Part shown: positions 8,140 to 17,104 of the stretch, piece after piece | Position numbering within the stretch: the first letter of the stretch is position 1 | Layout of the letters: each line of letters begins with the position of its first letter | The notes under the pieces: generated by a model | What the model was told of the DNA's origin: nothing | Databases searched by the model: none | The model's input: only the letters and a program-made list of their open reading frames with translations | Position numbers and translations under genes: made by a program | Assembly: GCA_027593175.1 (NCBI GenBank) | Contig: JAQCJI010000012.1 | Location: forward strand, 1 to 48,371 | Length of the DNA: 48,371 nt | Direction: 5' to 3' | From: Bacteroidota bacterium | Lineage (GTDB): Bacteria; Bacteroidota; Bacteroidia; Cytophagales; Cyclobacteriaceae

Positions 8140-8728
8140 TTTCTTTGATGATTTGTTGAAAAAAATCTTTCCGAATCGTGAAGGTAATCCGCCCCTTTCA
8201 GTAAAAGAGAATTTTTTACTGAAAGGAAAGGATCTTTACAACCTGGAAGAGTGGAATAAGTCCGAGGCATCTAAAGCGCTTTTCGCTTTAATTTATAGAA
8301 ACTACCACTACAAACGAGCTCAAATCAATGATACTCCAGAAGTGCACGTGTTTAGCTCAGCATATGCGAATGGCTTTGCACTAAGCTACAGCCCGGAGGT
8401 CGGCACGAATTCTTTTTCACTACTTTTCTTGGGATTAAGTAGACGGATTATAGCTTTGGGGTACGAACAGGTGAGTTTGGATCGGAAGCTGGAGGAAGTG
8501 AATGAGCAGGTAAGGGAAACAGAGAAATTTTACTTCAAGCCCCCACTGCAACTGCCACAAGAAGGAGAATTAATCAGCCAACTGTACGGAAACATTTCAC
8601 TAGAAAAAATACGGATCAACCAGCACCCTAGCTATTTCAAATTGCTTGCCTCGGTATATTCTGACCGATTGTATCACGATGCCAAACCCTTTGATGAATT
8701 GATGGATCGGTTATTTGAAAGACCCTAA
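8132..8728 (+). CDS. Conserved hypothetical protein downstream of recQ
   Basis: A 198-residue soluble protein that I do not recognise. It has no signal peptide, membrane span or known catalytic motif. It opens MGDFFDDLLKKIFPNREG, is rich in aromatic residues (RNYHYKR, SYSPEVGTNSFSLLF), and has a charged helical middle (RKLEEVNEQVRETEKFY). It overlaps recQ by 8 bases, and the NUDIX start is 1 base after its stop, so expression is clearly linked to both. The base composition matches its neighbours, which argues against recent transfer. Confidence 0.8.
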   Translation: MGDFFDDLLKKIFPNREGNPPLSVKENFLLKGKDLYNLEEWNKSEASKALFALIYRNYHYKRAQINDTPEVHVFSSAYANGFALSYSPEVGTNSFSLLFLGLSRRIIALGYEQVSLDRKLEEVNEQVRETEKFYFKPPLQLPQEGELISQLYGNISLEKIRINQHPSYFKLLASVYSDRLYHDAKPFDELMDRLFERP

Positions 8729-8729
8729 T

Positions 8730-9281
8730 ATGGATAGACTAACCCTTAAAGCCCAATTGGAAGCTTACCGCAGTCCTTACGAAGAGGAAAATCAGTCTAT
8801 AGCCGATTTTCTAGCCTTGACTGATGACCCTTTGGCCTATTCGAGAGAACGGATTGCAGGCCATTTTACGGCCTCTGCCTGGATTGTAAATAAGGAAAGA
8901 ACACATACCCTACTCACACTTCACCGCAAGCTGGGTCGTTGGCTGCAGCTAGGCGGACACGCGGATGGAAATGAAAATCTCCTGGAAGTAGCTCTTCAAG
9001 AGGCCAAGGAAGAAAGTGGATTGACTACCCTACAATTTGTAGACACTCATATTTTTGATCTGGACAAGCACATCATTCCAGAGCGCCCACATGTGGCAGA
9101 ACATTTTCATTACGATGTTCGCTACATGATTGAAGCAGACCTTCATGAATCCTTGGTTCGAAGTGACGAGAGCATTTCCTTGGCTTGGGTTACCTTTGAT
9201 GCGGTGATTGACCTTATCGGCTACAATCCTTCTATCTTGCGGATGCTTGAAAAAACAAGTACTTCAGAAATCTTACATTGA
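8730..9281 (+). CDS. NUDIX hydrolase
   Basis: About 183 residues. The Nudix box is near residues 76-98 and reads GHADGNENLLEVALQEAKEE then SGL. It fits G-x5-E-x7-[R]E-U-x-EE-x-G-U except that the usual R before the first helix glutamate is Q. Such enzymes hydrolyse a nucleoside diphosphate linked to another moiety; the substrate is unknown. The ATG at 8730 sits 1 base after the preceding stop; an in-frame TTG at 8715 is less likely. Its stop overlaps the following ATG as TGATG, a coupled arrangement. Confidence 0.9.
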   Translation: MDRLTLKAQLEAYRSPYEEENQSIADFLALTDDPLAYSRERIAGHFTASAWIVNKERTHTLLTLHRKLGRWLQLGGHADGNENLLEVALQEAKEESGLTTLQFVDTHIFDLDKHIIPERPHVAEHFHYDVRYMIEADLHESLVRSDESISLAWVTFDAVIDLIGYNPSILRMLEKTSTSEILH

Positions 9282-9715
9282 TGCTTAATTTTGATATCCC
9301 TCAGCTCCGCGCTGATTTTTCCTTCTCTACGCCCATTCAACTTCGCTTTTCCGACATAGATGGGTACCTCCATGTCAACAATGGGGTTTATTTCAGTTAT
9401 TTCGAACATGCAAGAGCTGTATTTCTTTACCTACAAGCTGGCTGGGATGTACTGGATGTAGGTACCGTAGTTGGTAGAATTGAGATTGATTACATTCGCC
9501 CCATTCATTTGCAAGATCAAGTGGAGGCCTTGGTAAAGTGCTCACGCCTTGGAAACTCTTCTTTTGATTTGGAACAAGTACTTTTGGGGAGAGATTCTGC
9601 TGGCAAGGAATATGTTTTTGCAACCTGCAAAAGCGTGTTGGTGTCCGTTGATAAAAACAGCATGAAGCCGGTTTCTATTCCAGATGCTTATCGACAAAAA
9701 CTAGCCTCCTCCTAA
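9281..9715 (+). CDS. Acyl-CoA thioesterase, 4HBT hotdog family
   Basis: 144 residues with the hotdog-fold signature of the YbgC/FadM type: IQLRFSDIDGYLHVNNGVYFSYFEHAR, with the catalytic-region Asp and the HVNN motif, then GRIEIDYIRPIHLQDQVEALV. Members hydrolyse acyl-CoA thioesters in the cytoplasm; chain preference cannot be read here. The ATG overlaps the NUDIX stop. A TTG one codon upstream is the alternative. Last gene of the recQ run. Confidence 0.9.
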   Translation: MLNFDIPQLRADFSFSTPIQLRFSDIDGYLHVNNGVYFSYFEHARAVFLYLQAGWDVLDVGTVVGRIEIDYIRPIHLQDQVEALVKCSRLGNSSFDLEQVLLGRDSAGKEYVFATCKSVLVSVDKNSMKPVSIPDAYRQKLASS

Positions 9716-9726
9716 TCTCGAATTCG

Positions 9727-9734
9727 TAACTTTA
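9727..9734 (+). promoter_or_regulatory. Possible Bacteroidota -7 element before the TPR lipoprotein gene
   Basis: TAACTTTA matches TAnnTTTG at all but the last position and lies 16 bases before the GTG start. No convincing -33 TTG was found, so this is tentative. Confidence 0.25.
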
Positions 9735-9750
9735 CTGAAATTTTATTCCT

Positions 9751-10464
9751 GTGAAACAGCTTTGGATCATTTGCTTTTTGGTATTCAGTGGTCTTGCCTG
9801 CACTCCAAATGAAGAGGAGTTATTGAAAGTAGGTTTGGAGAAAATGGACGCGCAGGATTGGGCGGAAGCAGTGATCCAGTTTGATCAGGTATTGGAGAAA
9901 AATCCAAGCCAGCCAGCAGCCTTGAATGCCAAGGGAGTGGCACTTTTTCAACAAGGGAAAATCAAGGAAGCCATCCCATTGTTTGATCGAGCTATTCTAG
10001 CAGATTCAAGCAACTACAAGCCATGGTTCAACCGAGGTAATGCCAATATGGAGCTCAATAATCACAAGGCTGCCTTGGCAGACTTTAACCTAGCTGTAGC
10101 GCTTGACCCAAGCCAATTGGATATTTTTTTTAATCGAGGGACTACTTTGTTGACTATGGAAGCGTACGAAGATGCCCAACTTGATTTTCAAGCAGTGGTT
10201 CAGGCAGAGCCCAACCATGCAGAGGCACATTTTCGTTTGGCCAAAGCCAATTTGGGCATGAATGATCCCATCCATGGGATGGAGTCACTCACCAATACCG
10301 TCAATTTGGACCCCAAAAATGGGGAAGCTTATTACTTGCTCGGCGTCACTCGCATGAGTGCTTTAGGTCAAAAAAATGAAGGATGTGCTGATTTAAGAAT
10401 GGCACTTTCCCTGGGTTACGAGAAAGCGGAAACCTGGATTAAGGACTTTTGTGATGCAAAATAA
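9751..10464 (+). CDS. Tetratricopeptide-repeat lipoprotein
   Basis: 237 residues starting with GTG. The N-terminus KQLWIICFLVFSGLAC is a hydrophobic signal with a lipobox-like end, so the mature protein is probably lipid-anchored at Cys17, although the residue at -3 is Gly rather than the usual Leu. About five to six TPR units follow, for example WAEAVIQFDQVLEKNPSQPA, then EAIPLFDRAILADSSNYKPW and AHFRLAKANLGMNDP. These make it a periplasm- or membrane-facing protein-interaction scaffold of unknown partner. Its TAA overlaps the ATG of the next gene by one base. Confidence 0.88.
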   Translation: MKQLWIICFLVFSGLACTPNEEELLKVGLEKMDAQDWAEAVIQFDQVLEKNPSQPAALNAKGVALFQQGKIKEAIPLFDRAILADSSNYKPWFNRGNANMELNNHKAALADFNLAVALDPSQLDIFFNRGTTLLTMEAYEDAQLDFQAVVQAEPNHAEAHFRLAKANLGMNDPIHGMESLTNTVNLDPKNGEAYYLLGVTRMSALGQKNEGCADLRMALSLGYEKAETWIKDFCDAK

Positions 10465-11447
10465 TGGCTGAGGTAGGTGTCGATATTCAAAAAGCAGCTG
10501 CATTCCTTCGTCAAGGACAGCTAGTTGCCATTCCCACCGAAACGGTCTATGGACTTGCGGGCAATGCACTCGATATCAAGTCCATAAGTTCTATTTTTGA
10601 GACCAAAAATCGACCAAGCTTTGATCCTTTGATTTTGCATGTAGCATCCTTGGATCGAATCCATCCTTTTATTTCTGAATTTCCAGAAAAACTCAAGCGG
10701 TTAGCGGAAGCTTTTTGGCCTGGCCCCTTGACCTTACTTATACCGAAGAAATCTATTATCCCCGATCTGGTTACCTCTGGCCTCGATCGTGTGGCTGTAC
10801 GGGTACCCAATCATCCGCTTAGCTTGGCACTTTTGGACCAGCTCGACTTCCCTCTTGCAGCCCCAAGCGCCAATCCTTTCGGCTACATTAGTCCTACGCA
10901 GGCAGGGCATGTCGCCGCACAACTGGGGGCACAAATCCCCTACATTCTTGACGGAGGTGCTTGCGCCGTAGGTTTGGAAAGTACCATCGTTGGTATGGAC
11001 GAGGAGGAGCAAGTCGTCATCTATCGCTTGGGAGGATTAGAACTTTCCAAAATAGAATCCCTTGTTGGGTCGGTAATCGTTCAGGCACATAGCTCCAGCA
11101 ATCCTAGTGCACCTGGCCAACTGGCAAGTCATTATGCTCCACGGAAACCATTTGTTTTGGGGAATTTAACGGAGTTAGTTCCGCAGTTGATTCAGCAAGG
11201 AAAGGAAGTTGGGGTACTCAGTTTTTCTAACCATTTTCCATCCCTTCCTTCGGATAGACAAGTGGTTCTCAGTGCTACGCAGAATCTTAAAGAAGCAGCA
11301 CAGCGGCTCTTTATGGCCATGCGCCTTCTGGACGAGAGTGATGCAGAGCTGATTGTCGCCGAATTTGTTCCCGAAACTGGATTAGGGCTTGCGATCAACG
11401 ATCGCCTTAGACGAGCAGAAATACAGCCTGGCCTAGATCTCAAGTAA
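10464..11447 (+). CDS. L-threonylcarbamoyladenylate synthase (Sua5/YrdC/YwlC type)
   Basis: 327 residues: a YrdC catalytic domain plus a C-terminal Sua5 domain. It makes threonylcarbamoyl-AMP from threonine, bicarbonate and ATP for the t6A37 modification of ANN-decoding tRNAs. Visible motifs are GQLVAIPTETVYGLAGNA, KNRPSFDPLILHV, WPGPLTLL and the PSANPFGYISPTQA block, then the linker SAPGQLASHYAPRKP that starts the Sua5 domain. It is coupled to the TPR lipoprotein gene by a 1-base overlap. Confidence 0.95.
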   Translation: MAEVGVDIQKAAAFLRQGQLVAIPTETVYGLAGNALDIKSISSIFETKNRPSFDPLILHVASLDRIHPFISEFPEKLKRLAEAFWPGPLTLLIPKKSIIPDLVTSGLDRVAVRVPNHPLSLALLDQLDFPLAAPSANPFGYISPTQAGHVAAQLGAQIPYILDGGACAVGLESTIVGMDEEEQVVIYRLGGLELSKIESLVGSVIVQAHSSSNPSAPGQLASHYAPRKPFVLGNLTELVPQLIQQGKEVGVLSFSNHFPSLPSDRQVVLSATQNLKEAAQRLFMAMRLLDESDAELIVAEFVPETGLGLAINDRLRRAEIQPGLDLK

Positions 11448-11619
11448 CATTCGATAGGCTGTTTTTTGCAACTAAGCTATTGGGTGCTTTTTTAGGATCT
11501 TTTTTGGATGCTCGGTCCTGCAAGTTTTTAAAACTTAGATTCCTTATTGGCTGGATTTGATTTAAATTCGTCTCGATTTTTAAAGCAAACCCCAGTTCTC
11601 ACCTATCCTGCCCCATACC

Positions 11620-12819
11620 ATGTCTTTGAATGTAAAAAATGTAGATAGCCTCAGTTTCGCAGGTAAAAAAGCTCTTATCCGGGTTGATTTCAATGTTCCT
11701 TTAGACGAGCAGTTGCAAGTTTACGACGATACCCGAATTCAGGCGGCGGTACCCACCATTCAAAAAATCCTAAAGGACGGAGGATCTATCATCTTGATGT
11801 CTCACCTAGGTCGTCCCAAAGGCGGACCAGAGGATAAATATTCGTTAAAGCACATAATCTCTACGGTTGAGGCTGCCCTAGGTCAAAAGATCAGCTTTGC
11901 AAGTGATTGCATTGGGGAGGAAGCCATTCAAAAGGCTGCACAGCTCGGTGCTGGAGAGGTTTTATTATTAGAAAATCTACGTTTCTACAAAGAAGAGGAA
12001 AAAGGTGATGTAGCTTTTGCTGCCAAGCTAGCTCAACTAGGAGATGTATATGTCAACGATGCTTTTGGTACCGCACACCGTGCCCATGCTTCCACGGCAG
12101 TGATTGCTGCAAATTTCTCGCAAAAAGTAGCCGGATATTTGATGGAGTCCGAGTTGACCAATGCAGATAAGGTGCTAAGTAATCCCGAGCGCCCGTACAC
12201 TGCAATCATGGGTGGAGCAAAAATTGCGGACAAAATATTGATCATAGGGCGTTTGTTAGAAAAAGTGGACAACCTTATGATAGGTGGAGGCATGTCCTAC
12301 ACCTTTGCGAAGGCACAAGGAGGAACGATCGGCACTTCACTTTTGGAAGCAGACAAACTCGACTTCGTGTTGGAGTTGATGGACAAAGCCAAGGCCAAGG
12401 GAGTAAACTTGATTTTACCTGTGGATACTGTCATTGCTGATGACTTCTCGAATTCTGCCAACCAAGGATTAGCAAATAAGGGGGAGATTCCAGATAATTG
12501 GATGGGATTGGACATTGGTCCAAAGACCAGAGAACTGTTTGGAAAAGTGATTTTAGAATCCAAAACTATCCTTTGGAATGGTCCAATGGGAGTGTTTGAG
12601 ATGGAGTCCTTTGACAAAGGAACCAAAGCTATCGCAGAATATGTAGCGGAGGCTACACGACATGGAGCTTTCTCCCTTATTGGTGGAGGAGATTCTGCTG
12701 CGGCGGTAAATAAATTCGGGTATACCGATCAAGTATCCTATGTGTCTACTGGGGGGGGAGCCTTGCTGGAGCACATGGAAGGAAAGGTACTTCCTGGAGT
12801 TGCTGCCTTGGCAGAGTAG
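11620..12819 (+). CDS. pgk: Phosphoglycerate kinase
   Basis: 399 residues, full length. It converts 1,3-bisphosphoglycerate and ADP to 3-phosphoglycerate and ATP in glycolysis, in the cytoplasm. Motifs: [39 protein letters not shown], and [13 protein letters not shown]. The C-lobe carries [23 protein letters not shown] and the nucleotide site GGGDSAAAV. The gene stands alone, with a 170-base upstream gap and a strong bidirectional hairpin after it. Confidence 0.98.
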   Translation: MSLNVKNVDSLSFAGKKALIRVDFNVPLDEQLQVYDDTRIQAAVPTIQKILKDGGSIILMSHLGRPKGGPEDKYSLKHIISTVEAALGQKISFASDCIGEEAIQKAAQLGAGEVLLLENLRFYKEEEKGDVAFAAKLAQLGDVYVNDAFGTAHRAHASTAVIAANFSQKVAGYLMESELTNADKVLSNPERPYTAIMGGAKIADKILIIGRLLEKVDNLMIGGGMSYTFAKAQGGTIGTSLLEADKLDFVLELMDKAKAKGVNLILPVDTVIADDFSNSANQGLANKGEIPDNWMGLDIGPKTRELFGKVILESKTILWNGPMGVFEMESFDKGTKAIAEYVAEATRHGAFSLIGGGDSAAAVNKFGYTDQVSYVSTGGGALLEHMEGKVLPGVAALAE

Positions 12820-12838
12820 GAAATTAAAAATTGAACTT

Positions 12839-12876
12839 AAAAAAACGCTGATTCATTTCTGAATCAGCGTTTTTTA
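12839..12876. terminator. Bidirectional Rho-independent terminator between pgk and the exonuclease-fold gene
   Basis: ACGCTGATTCA / TGAATCAGCGT, 11 bp with a TTTC loop, flanked by A and T tracts. It serves both convergent genes. Confidence 0.9.
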
Positions 12877-12889
12877 TTTACCTAGAGGT

Positions 12890-13738
12890 CTAAAACTTCA
12901 ATTCTACGAGTACCGGAAAATGGTCCGAGGGGTATTTTTTGCCATAGTTGTCTGTGAGGATGCCATGTCGGAGCACCTCGAGTTTCCCCTGAACAAAAAT
13001 ATGATCGATGATGCCAGCAGGCATACGGTCCCAGTCAAATCCCGAGAAGGTTCCTTTTGGACCATAGGAGGGAAGCTTGGCGATCAAGCGTGCATCCTTC
13101 CAGGCCTCTTGGTTCAAAATAACTTGGTAGGCAGGATTTTCTGGTTCCACATTAAAATCTCCCATCCATATCACAGGAAGCCCTTCTTGGTTGATTTCTT
13201 TGATTTTTGAAAGAACTAATTTGCTACTTTCCTTCCTCGCCTGCTGCCCAATATGATCGTAATGGACGTTGAAGACATAAAAACGAGATCCTTCTAGGGA
13301 GGTAAATTTTCCCCAGGTGCAAATGCGATTCAGGGCAGCGTCCCAACCCTTACTTGGGACTTCTGGGCTTGGTGACAACCAAAATGTTCCCGAATCCTCC
13401 AATTTGTAGCGTGCAGGATCGTAATGGATAGGCGAAAACTCTCCCTTCGTAGCTCCATCATCCCTGCCCACACCAATGGAAGCAAAGCCAAGTTCTTCGT
13501 TGAGTTGCCTTAGCTGATGTGTCAATACCTCTTGGGTTCCTACAATTCCAATCTGATGAAATTGAATCAATTGGATGACCTGTGGGGCACGATCTTTCCA
13601 GAGATTGCCCACATCGTTTGGGTTGTCCCAGCGAATATTAAAGGTAGCGACACGATGCGTCTGTGCTGAAATTGGAGGAGCAAAAAGCACTAAAAGTAAG
13701 AGGAAAGAAAGGAGGACTGTGGTGCGTGGAAGAGACAT
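12890..13738 (-). CDS. Secreted endonuclease/exonuclease/phosphatase family hydrolase
   Basis: 282 residues. The signal peptide is SLPRTTVLLSFLLLLVLF then a likely cut after PPISA. The EEP fold follows with RVATFNIRWDNP, the metal ligand in GTQEVL, the core WMGDFNVEPENPAYQ and the closing IDHIFV and SDHFPVLVEL motifs. Substrates of the family range from DNA to phospholipids and inositol phosphates; a periplasmic or secreted location makes DNA or phosphoester scavenging possible. Convergent with pgk and divergent from the flavin reductase gene. Confidence 0.93.
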   Translation of the reverse strand: MSLPRTTVLLSFLLLLVLFAPPISAQTHRVATFNIRWDNPNDVGNLWKDRAPQVIQLIQFHQIGIVGTQEVLTHQLRQLNEELGFASIGVGRDDGATKGEFSPIHYDPARYKLEDSGTFWLSPSPEVPSKGWDAALNRICTWGKFTSLEGSRFYVFNVHYDHIGQQARKESSKLVLSKIKEINQEGLPVIWMGDFNVEPENPAYQVILNQEAWKDARLIAKLPSYGPKGTFSGFDWDRMPAGIIDHIFVQGKLEVLRHGILTDNYGKKYPSDHFPVLVELKF

Positions 13739-13800
13739 AAATTGGAAACTAATTCGTGAATTGATTGCTATCTCTTAAAATTGCCTATTAATTTCATGAA

Positions 13801-14694
13801 ATGAAAACGATTCATCCCAAAGACTTAGCTACTCCTGAACTTCAGGCACTCTTGCAAGGGGCGGTTACTCCACGGCCCATCGCCTTTGTGAGTAGCATCA
13901 ATGAAGCAGGAGAGGTTAATTTGAGCCCTTTTTCTTTTTTCAATCTCTTTAGTGCCAATCCTCCGATCCTCGTTTTTTCCCCTTCTCGAAGAGTGAGAGA
14001 CAACACCAGCAAGCATACCTTAGACAATGTGCTCCAGGTACCTGAGGTAGTGATTCATGTGGTTGGCCATGATTTAGTAGAGCAGATGTCCCTTGCTAGC
14101 ACCGAATATGCAAAGGGAGTCAATGAATTTATTAAAGCAGGATTGACTGCAGCACCTTCTAATCTAGTAGCTCCGCCACGGGTGAAGGAGGCTCCAGTGG
14201 CCTTTGAATGCAAGGTGCTTCAGGTGGTCCCCCTAGGCGATCAGGGAGGTGCTGGAAATTTAGTGATTTGTGAGGTGTTACAAATCCATCTGGATGAAAA
14301 CATCCTCGACGCTTCTGGAGCCATTGCGCCGCTTAAGTTGGATCCTGTTGCCAGGATGGGGGGAAGCTGGTATACTAAGGTTACGGCCGACTCCTTATTT
14401 CAGATTCCCAAACCCTTGATGACCCTTGGGATAGGGGTAGATCAAATTCCAGAAGAAATTCGTAACAGTTTCATACTCAGTGGGAATAACCTTGGACGAT
14501 TAGGTAATGTAGAATGCTTGCCTACTGCCGAGGAACTTGCCCTATTTTCTGCTAGAGAGGACCTAGAAGATATCAGGCGCCGCTTTCGGTTAGATGCGGA
14601 GTCTTGGGTCGACCACTTGCATCGCTGGGCCAAGGAGGAACTTGAAGCTGGCAATGTCGACTTGGCATGGAAGATTCTTTTGCAAAAATGCTAA
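13801..14694 (+). CDS. Flavin reductase-like (FMN-binding split barrel) protein
   Basis: 297 residues. The N-terminal flavin-reductase-like domain begins after TPELQALLQGAVTPRPIAFV and shows NLSPFSFFNLFSANPPILVF and STEYAKGVNEF. It should bind FMN and reduce it with NAD(P)H or serve as an FMN protein of unknown partner. The C-terminal 90 residues (RNSFILSGNNLGRLG, then RRRFRLDAESWVDHLHRWAKE) form an unassigned helical extension. The stop codon is part of the terminator stem that follows. Confidence 0.88.
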   Translation: MKTIHPKDLATPELQALLQGAVTPRPIAFVSSINEAGEVNLSPFSFFNLFSANPPILVFSPSRRVRDNTSKHTLDNVLQVPEVVIHVVGHDLVEQMSLASTEYAKGVNEFIKAGLTAAPSNLVAPPRVKEAPVAFECKVLQVVPLGDQGGAGNLVICEVLQIHLDENILDASGAIAPLKLDPVARMGGSWYTKVTADSLFQIPKPLMTLGIGVDQIPEEIRNSFILSGNNLGRLGNVECLPTAEELALFSAREDLEDIRRRFRLDAESWVDHLHRWAKEELEAGNVDLAWKILLQKC

Positions 14695-14734
14695 TATTAA
14701 AAAACTCAGCGGAAACGCTGAGTTTTTTAATATT
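14693..14734. terminator. Perfect bidirectional terminator between flavin reductase and sppA
   Basis: A 19-bp perfect stem, starting AATATTAAAAAACTCAGCG, around a GAAA tetraloop. It contains part of the flavin reductase stop codon. The A/T-rich base gives a U tract on either strand. Confidence 0.92.
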
Positions 14735-14740
14735 CAATTC

Positions 14741-16507
14741 TTACTTGATCACCAGATCTTGAGGCATGCGTACCTGTACCCCTTGGTAGTTTTTCAATCG
14801 TTGAATTTTTTGGAAGAGCGGATACTGCTCTCCAAGTTGTGATTGAAGGATGCGAACTTGAATCTGATCGGAGAAGGTGAGTATCAACTCCTCAAACCAT
14901 GGCTTCTTCTGGGGATAGTAGACTACCCGGTAATCATCTCCTGCTTTGATTTTGGAAGCGGCAATCCCCACCGCGGTGTCCAAACCACCCAAAACATCTA
15001 CAAGTCCACGCGCTTTGGCTTGAGCGCCTGTCCAAACACGTCCAGAAGCTACTTTTCGTACCGAATCAGGATGCATGCCACGTCCCTCAGCAACTCTAGA
15101 AATGAAGGTTTCGTAGCCATCTTCTACAGAGGATTGGATGATGGTTCGCTCCACCTCGGTCAAGGGGCGAACCATATTTCCAAAATCCGAAAGCTCACCT
15201 GTGGAGACAACATCCGTAGTTACCCCCAACTTGTCATTTACTAGGTCTTGTACATTGAATAAAATTCCAAAAATACCAATAGATCCAGTAATGGTATTAG
15301 GTTGAGCAACGATCGTGTCCGCAGGAGCGGCAATGTAGTACCCTCCAGAAGCAGCTACTTCACCCATAGAAACAATCACAGGCTTCACTTTTTTGGCTTC
15401 CGACATTTCTCTCCAGATTACCTCTGAGGCAAGAACAGATCCTCCTGGTGAGTTTACTCGCAAGACTATGGCTTTGATATTTTCGTCTTTTCGTGCTTTA
15501 CGAATTTCCTTCGCAAACTTTTCTGAGCTAATTGCTCCATCCGCATTTCCATCTACAATCTCACCTTCAGCGAGGATAACAGCGATTCGATTAGGAGAGG
15601 TGATATTTTTACTTTCTGCCATTCCACCAAGGTCAGTTGCATTGATTGTGGAAATTTGGTCATCCTCCTTGAGGCCTAACTTTTCTTTAAGGATGCTATG
15701 TACCTCATCTTCGTATTTCAGTGCCGTCGCAAGTTTATAAGTAACCGCATCTTTCGGTTTTCTGACGAGCATTTGGTGATTGATGCGGGTCAAACTGTCT
15801 TGTGCAATGCCTCTAGATTTTGCGATTAGCTCAAGGGCATGTCGGTTGATGTCATCCAAAAAATATTGGGTTTGAAGTCGATTTTCAGGGCTCATTTTAT
15901 CCAAGATAAATGGCTCCACGGCACTTTTAAATTCGCCCACTCGGAAAACCTCCGGTTTGATGCCTACTTTTTCAAAGAATCCTTTCAAGAAAATTCCCTC
16001 GGAAGAAAAGCCGTTAAAATCAATTCCACCCAGTGGATTAAGGTAAATTTCATCCGCCACCGAGGCCAAGAAATACCCACCCTCTGAGTAGGCCTCGTCA
16101 TAGGCAACAATAAATTTTCCTGATGCTTTGAAATCTACCAGAGCTTCTCTAAGCTCCAAAAGTCCTGCTTGCCCAGCACCAATTAACCCGACATTGAGGT
16201 AGATTCCTTTTACATTTTCATTGGTTTTTGCCTCAGTAATAGCCTTTTTAAGGTTAACTAAGCCAGCATTATTTTCTACACCAAAAGGATCTAGAAAAGA
16301 GCCAAACACCACGTCTTCCTCTGAGGTACGCTCCACTAAGGTGCGTCCGTTTAGGTCAAGGTGAAGAATGGAATTTTCTTCCAAGGTCACTTCTCCTTCA
16401 GACGAGGTAGCAACCAAACCTATAATCCCGAAAAAAAAGAGCACTGCCACAATGCTGAATACAAATAGGCCCACGATGACGGCCAAGACATTACCTAGAA
16501 ACTTCAT
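14741..16507 (-). CDS. sppA: Signal peptide peptidase SppA, 67-kDa type
   Basis: 588 residues: one N-terminal membrane anchor (about residues 5-33) and two tandem Clp-fold repeats. In the long form the catalytic dyad is a Lys in the first repeat and a Ser in the second. Here they are K194 (GEFKSAVEPF) and S387 (GEVAASGGYY), which fit E. coli K209 and S409. VNSPGGSVLASEVIW precedes the Ser. It degrades leftover signal peptides in the inner membrane, active side outward. Full length; opposite strand to folK, from which it diverges. Confidence 0.96.
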   Translation of the reverse strand: MKFLGNVLAVIVGLFVFSIVAVLFFFGIIGLVATSSEGEVTLEENSILHLDLNGRTLVERTSEEDVVFGSFLDPFGVENNAGLVNLKKAITEAKTNENVKGIYLNVGLIGAGQAGLLELREALVDFKASGKFIVAYDEAYSEGGYFLASVADEIYLNPLGGIDFNGFSSEGIFLKGFFEKVGIKPEVFRVGEFKSAVEPFILDKMSPENRLQTQYFLDDINRHALELIAKSRGIAQDSLTRINHQMLVRKPKDAVTYKLATALKYEDEVHSILKEKLGLKEDDQISTINATDLGGMAESKNITSPNRIAVILAEGEIVDGNADGAISSEKFAKEIRKARKDENIKAIVLRVNSPGGSVLASEVIWREMSEAKKVKPVIVSMGEVAASGGYYIAAPADTIVAQPNTITGSIGIFGILFNVQDLVNDKLGVTTDVVSTGELSDFGNMVRPLTEVERTIIQSSVEDGYETFISRVAEGRGMHPDSVRKVASGRVWTGAQAKARGLVDVLGGLDTAVGIAASKIKAGDDYRVVYYPQKKPWFEELILTFSDQIQVRILQSQLGEQYPLFQKIQRLKNYQGVQVRMPQDLVIK

Positions 16508-16576
16508 AGCATTTCAATTTAAACTGTAAATTTAGGCTAATTTGAGCAAGCTTTACAAAAATTATATTAGTGAGGA

Positions 16577-17071
16577 ATGCAAACTGAGGTTGTATTGGGA
16601 ATTGGAGGCAATAAAGGCGATCGGGCAGATTTTCTTCTAAAGACAATTGAGGCCTTATCCCAGCAAGTAACCCTAATTGGGTATTCCCAAATTTATGAAA
16701 CTGAGGTCTGGGGAGGAGTTGCGAAAATGGGAAATTTTTTAAACCAAGTTGTTTGTATTCAAACGCATTTGAATCCAAATAGGTTGTTGGAGGTAATCCA
16801 AGTAATCGAGGCGCAGTTGGGAAGAACGCGCGAGCAGCATTGGGGCGACCGAACAATTGACATCGACATTCTCTATTTTGGAGAGCAAGTTTGGGATACC
16901 CCCTCTCTAAGGATCCCGCATCCCTACCTTGAGCAGCGACGCTTTGTGCTACAGCCTTTGGCTGAAATTCTTCCGGAAAAAAAGCATCCGATTCTCGGGA
17001 AAACTACTCTTGAACTGCTTAATGAATGCAACGATCTAGGTCAGGTTTCTTTTTGGAGGCAAGAGAAATAA
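16577..17071 (+). CDS. folK: 6-hydroxymethyl-7,8-dihydropterin pyrophosphokinase
   Basis: 164 residues, typical for HPPK. It transfers pyrophosphate from ATP to 6-hydroxymethyldihydropterin in folate synthesis. Motifs: VVLGIGGNKGDRADFL (usual SLGSNLG varied), IYETEVWG, NFLNQVV, then the metal/substrate loop GDRTIDIDILYFG and IPHPYLEQRRFVLQPLAEI. Single gene convergent with fabD. Confidence 0.96.
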   Translation: MQTEVVLGIGGNKGDRADFLLKTIEALSQQVTLIGYSQIYETEVWGGVAKMGNFLNQVVCIQTHLNPNRLLEVIQVIEAQLGRTREQHWGDRTIDIDILYFGEQVWDTPSLRIPHPYLEQRRFVLQPLAEILPEKKHPILGKTTLELLNECNDLGQVSFWRQEK

Positions 17072-17099
17072 AAAACTTCCACCTAGGGAGGTGGGAGTT
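17071..17099 (-). terminator. Rho-independent terminator of fabD (minus strand)
   Basis: On the minus strand, AACTCCCACCT pairs with AGGTGGAAGTT with one mismatch and is followed by TTTTTA. It may also serve folk from the other side. Confidence 0.65.
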
Positions 17100-17104
17100 G
17101 GCTG

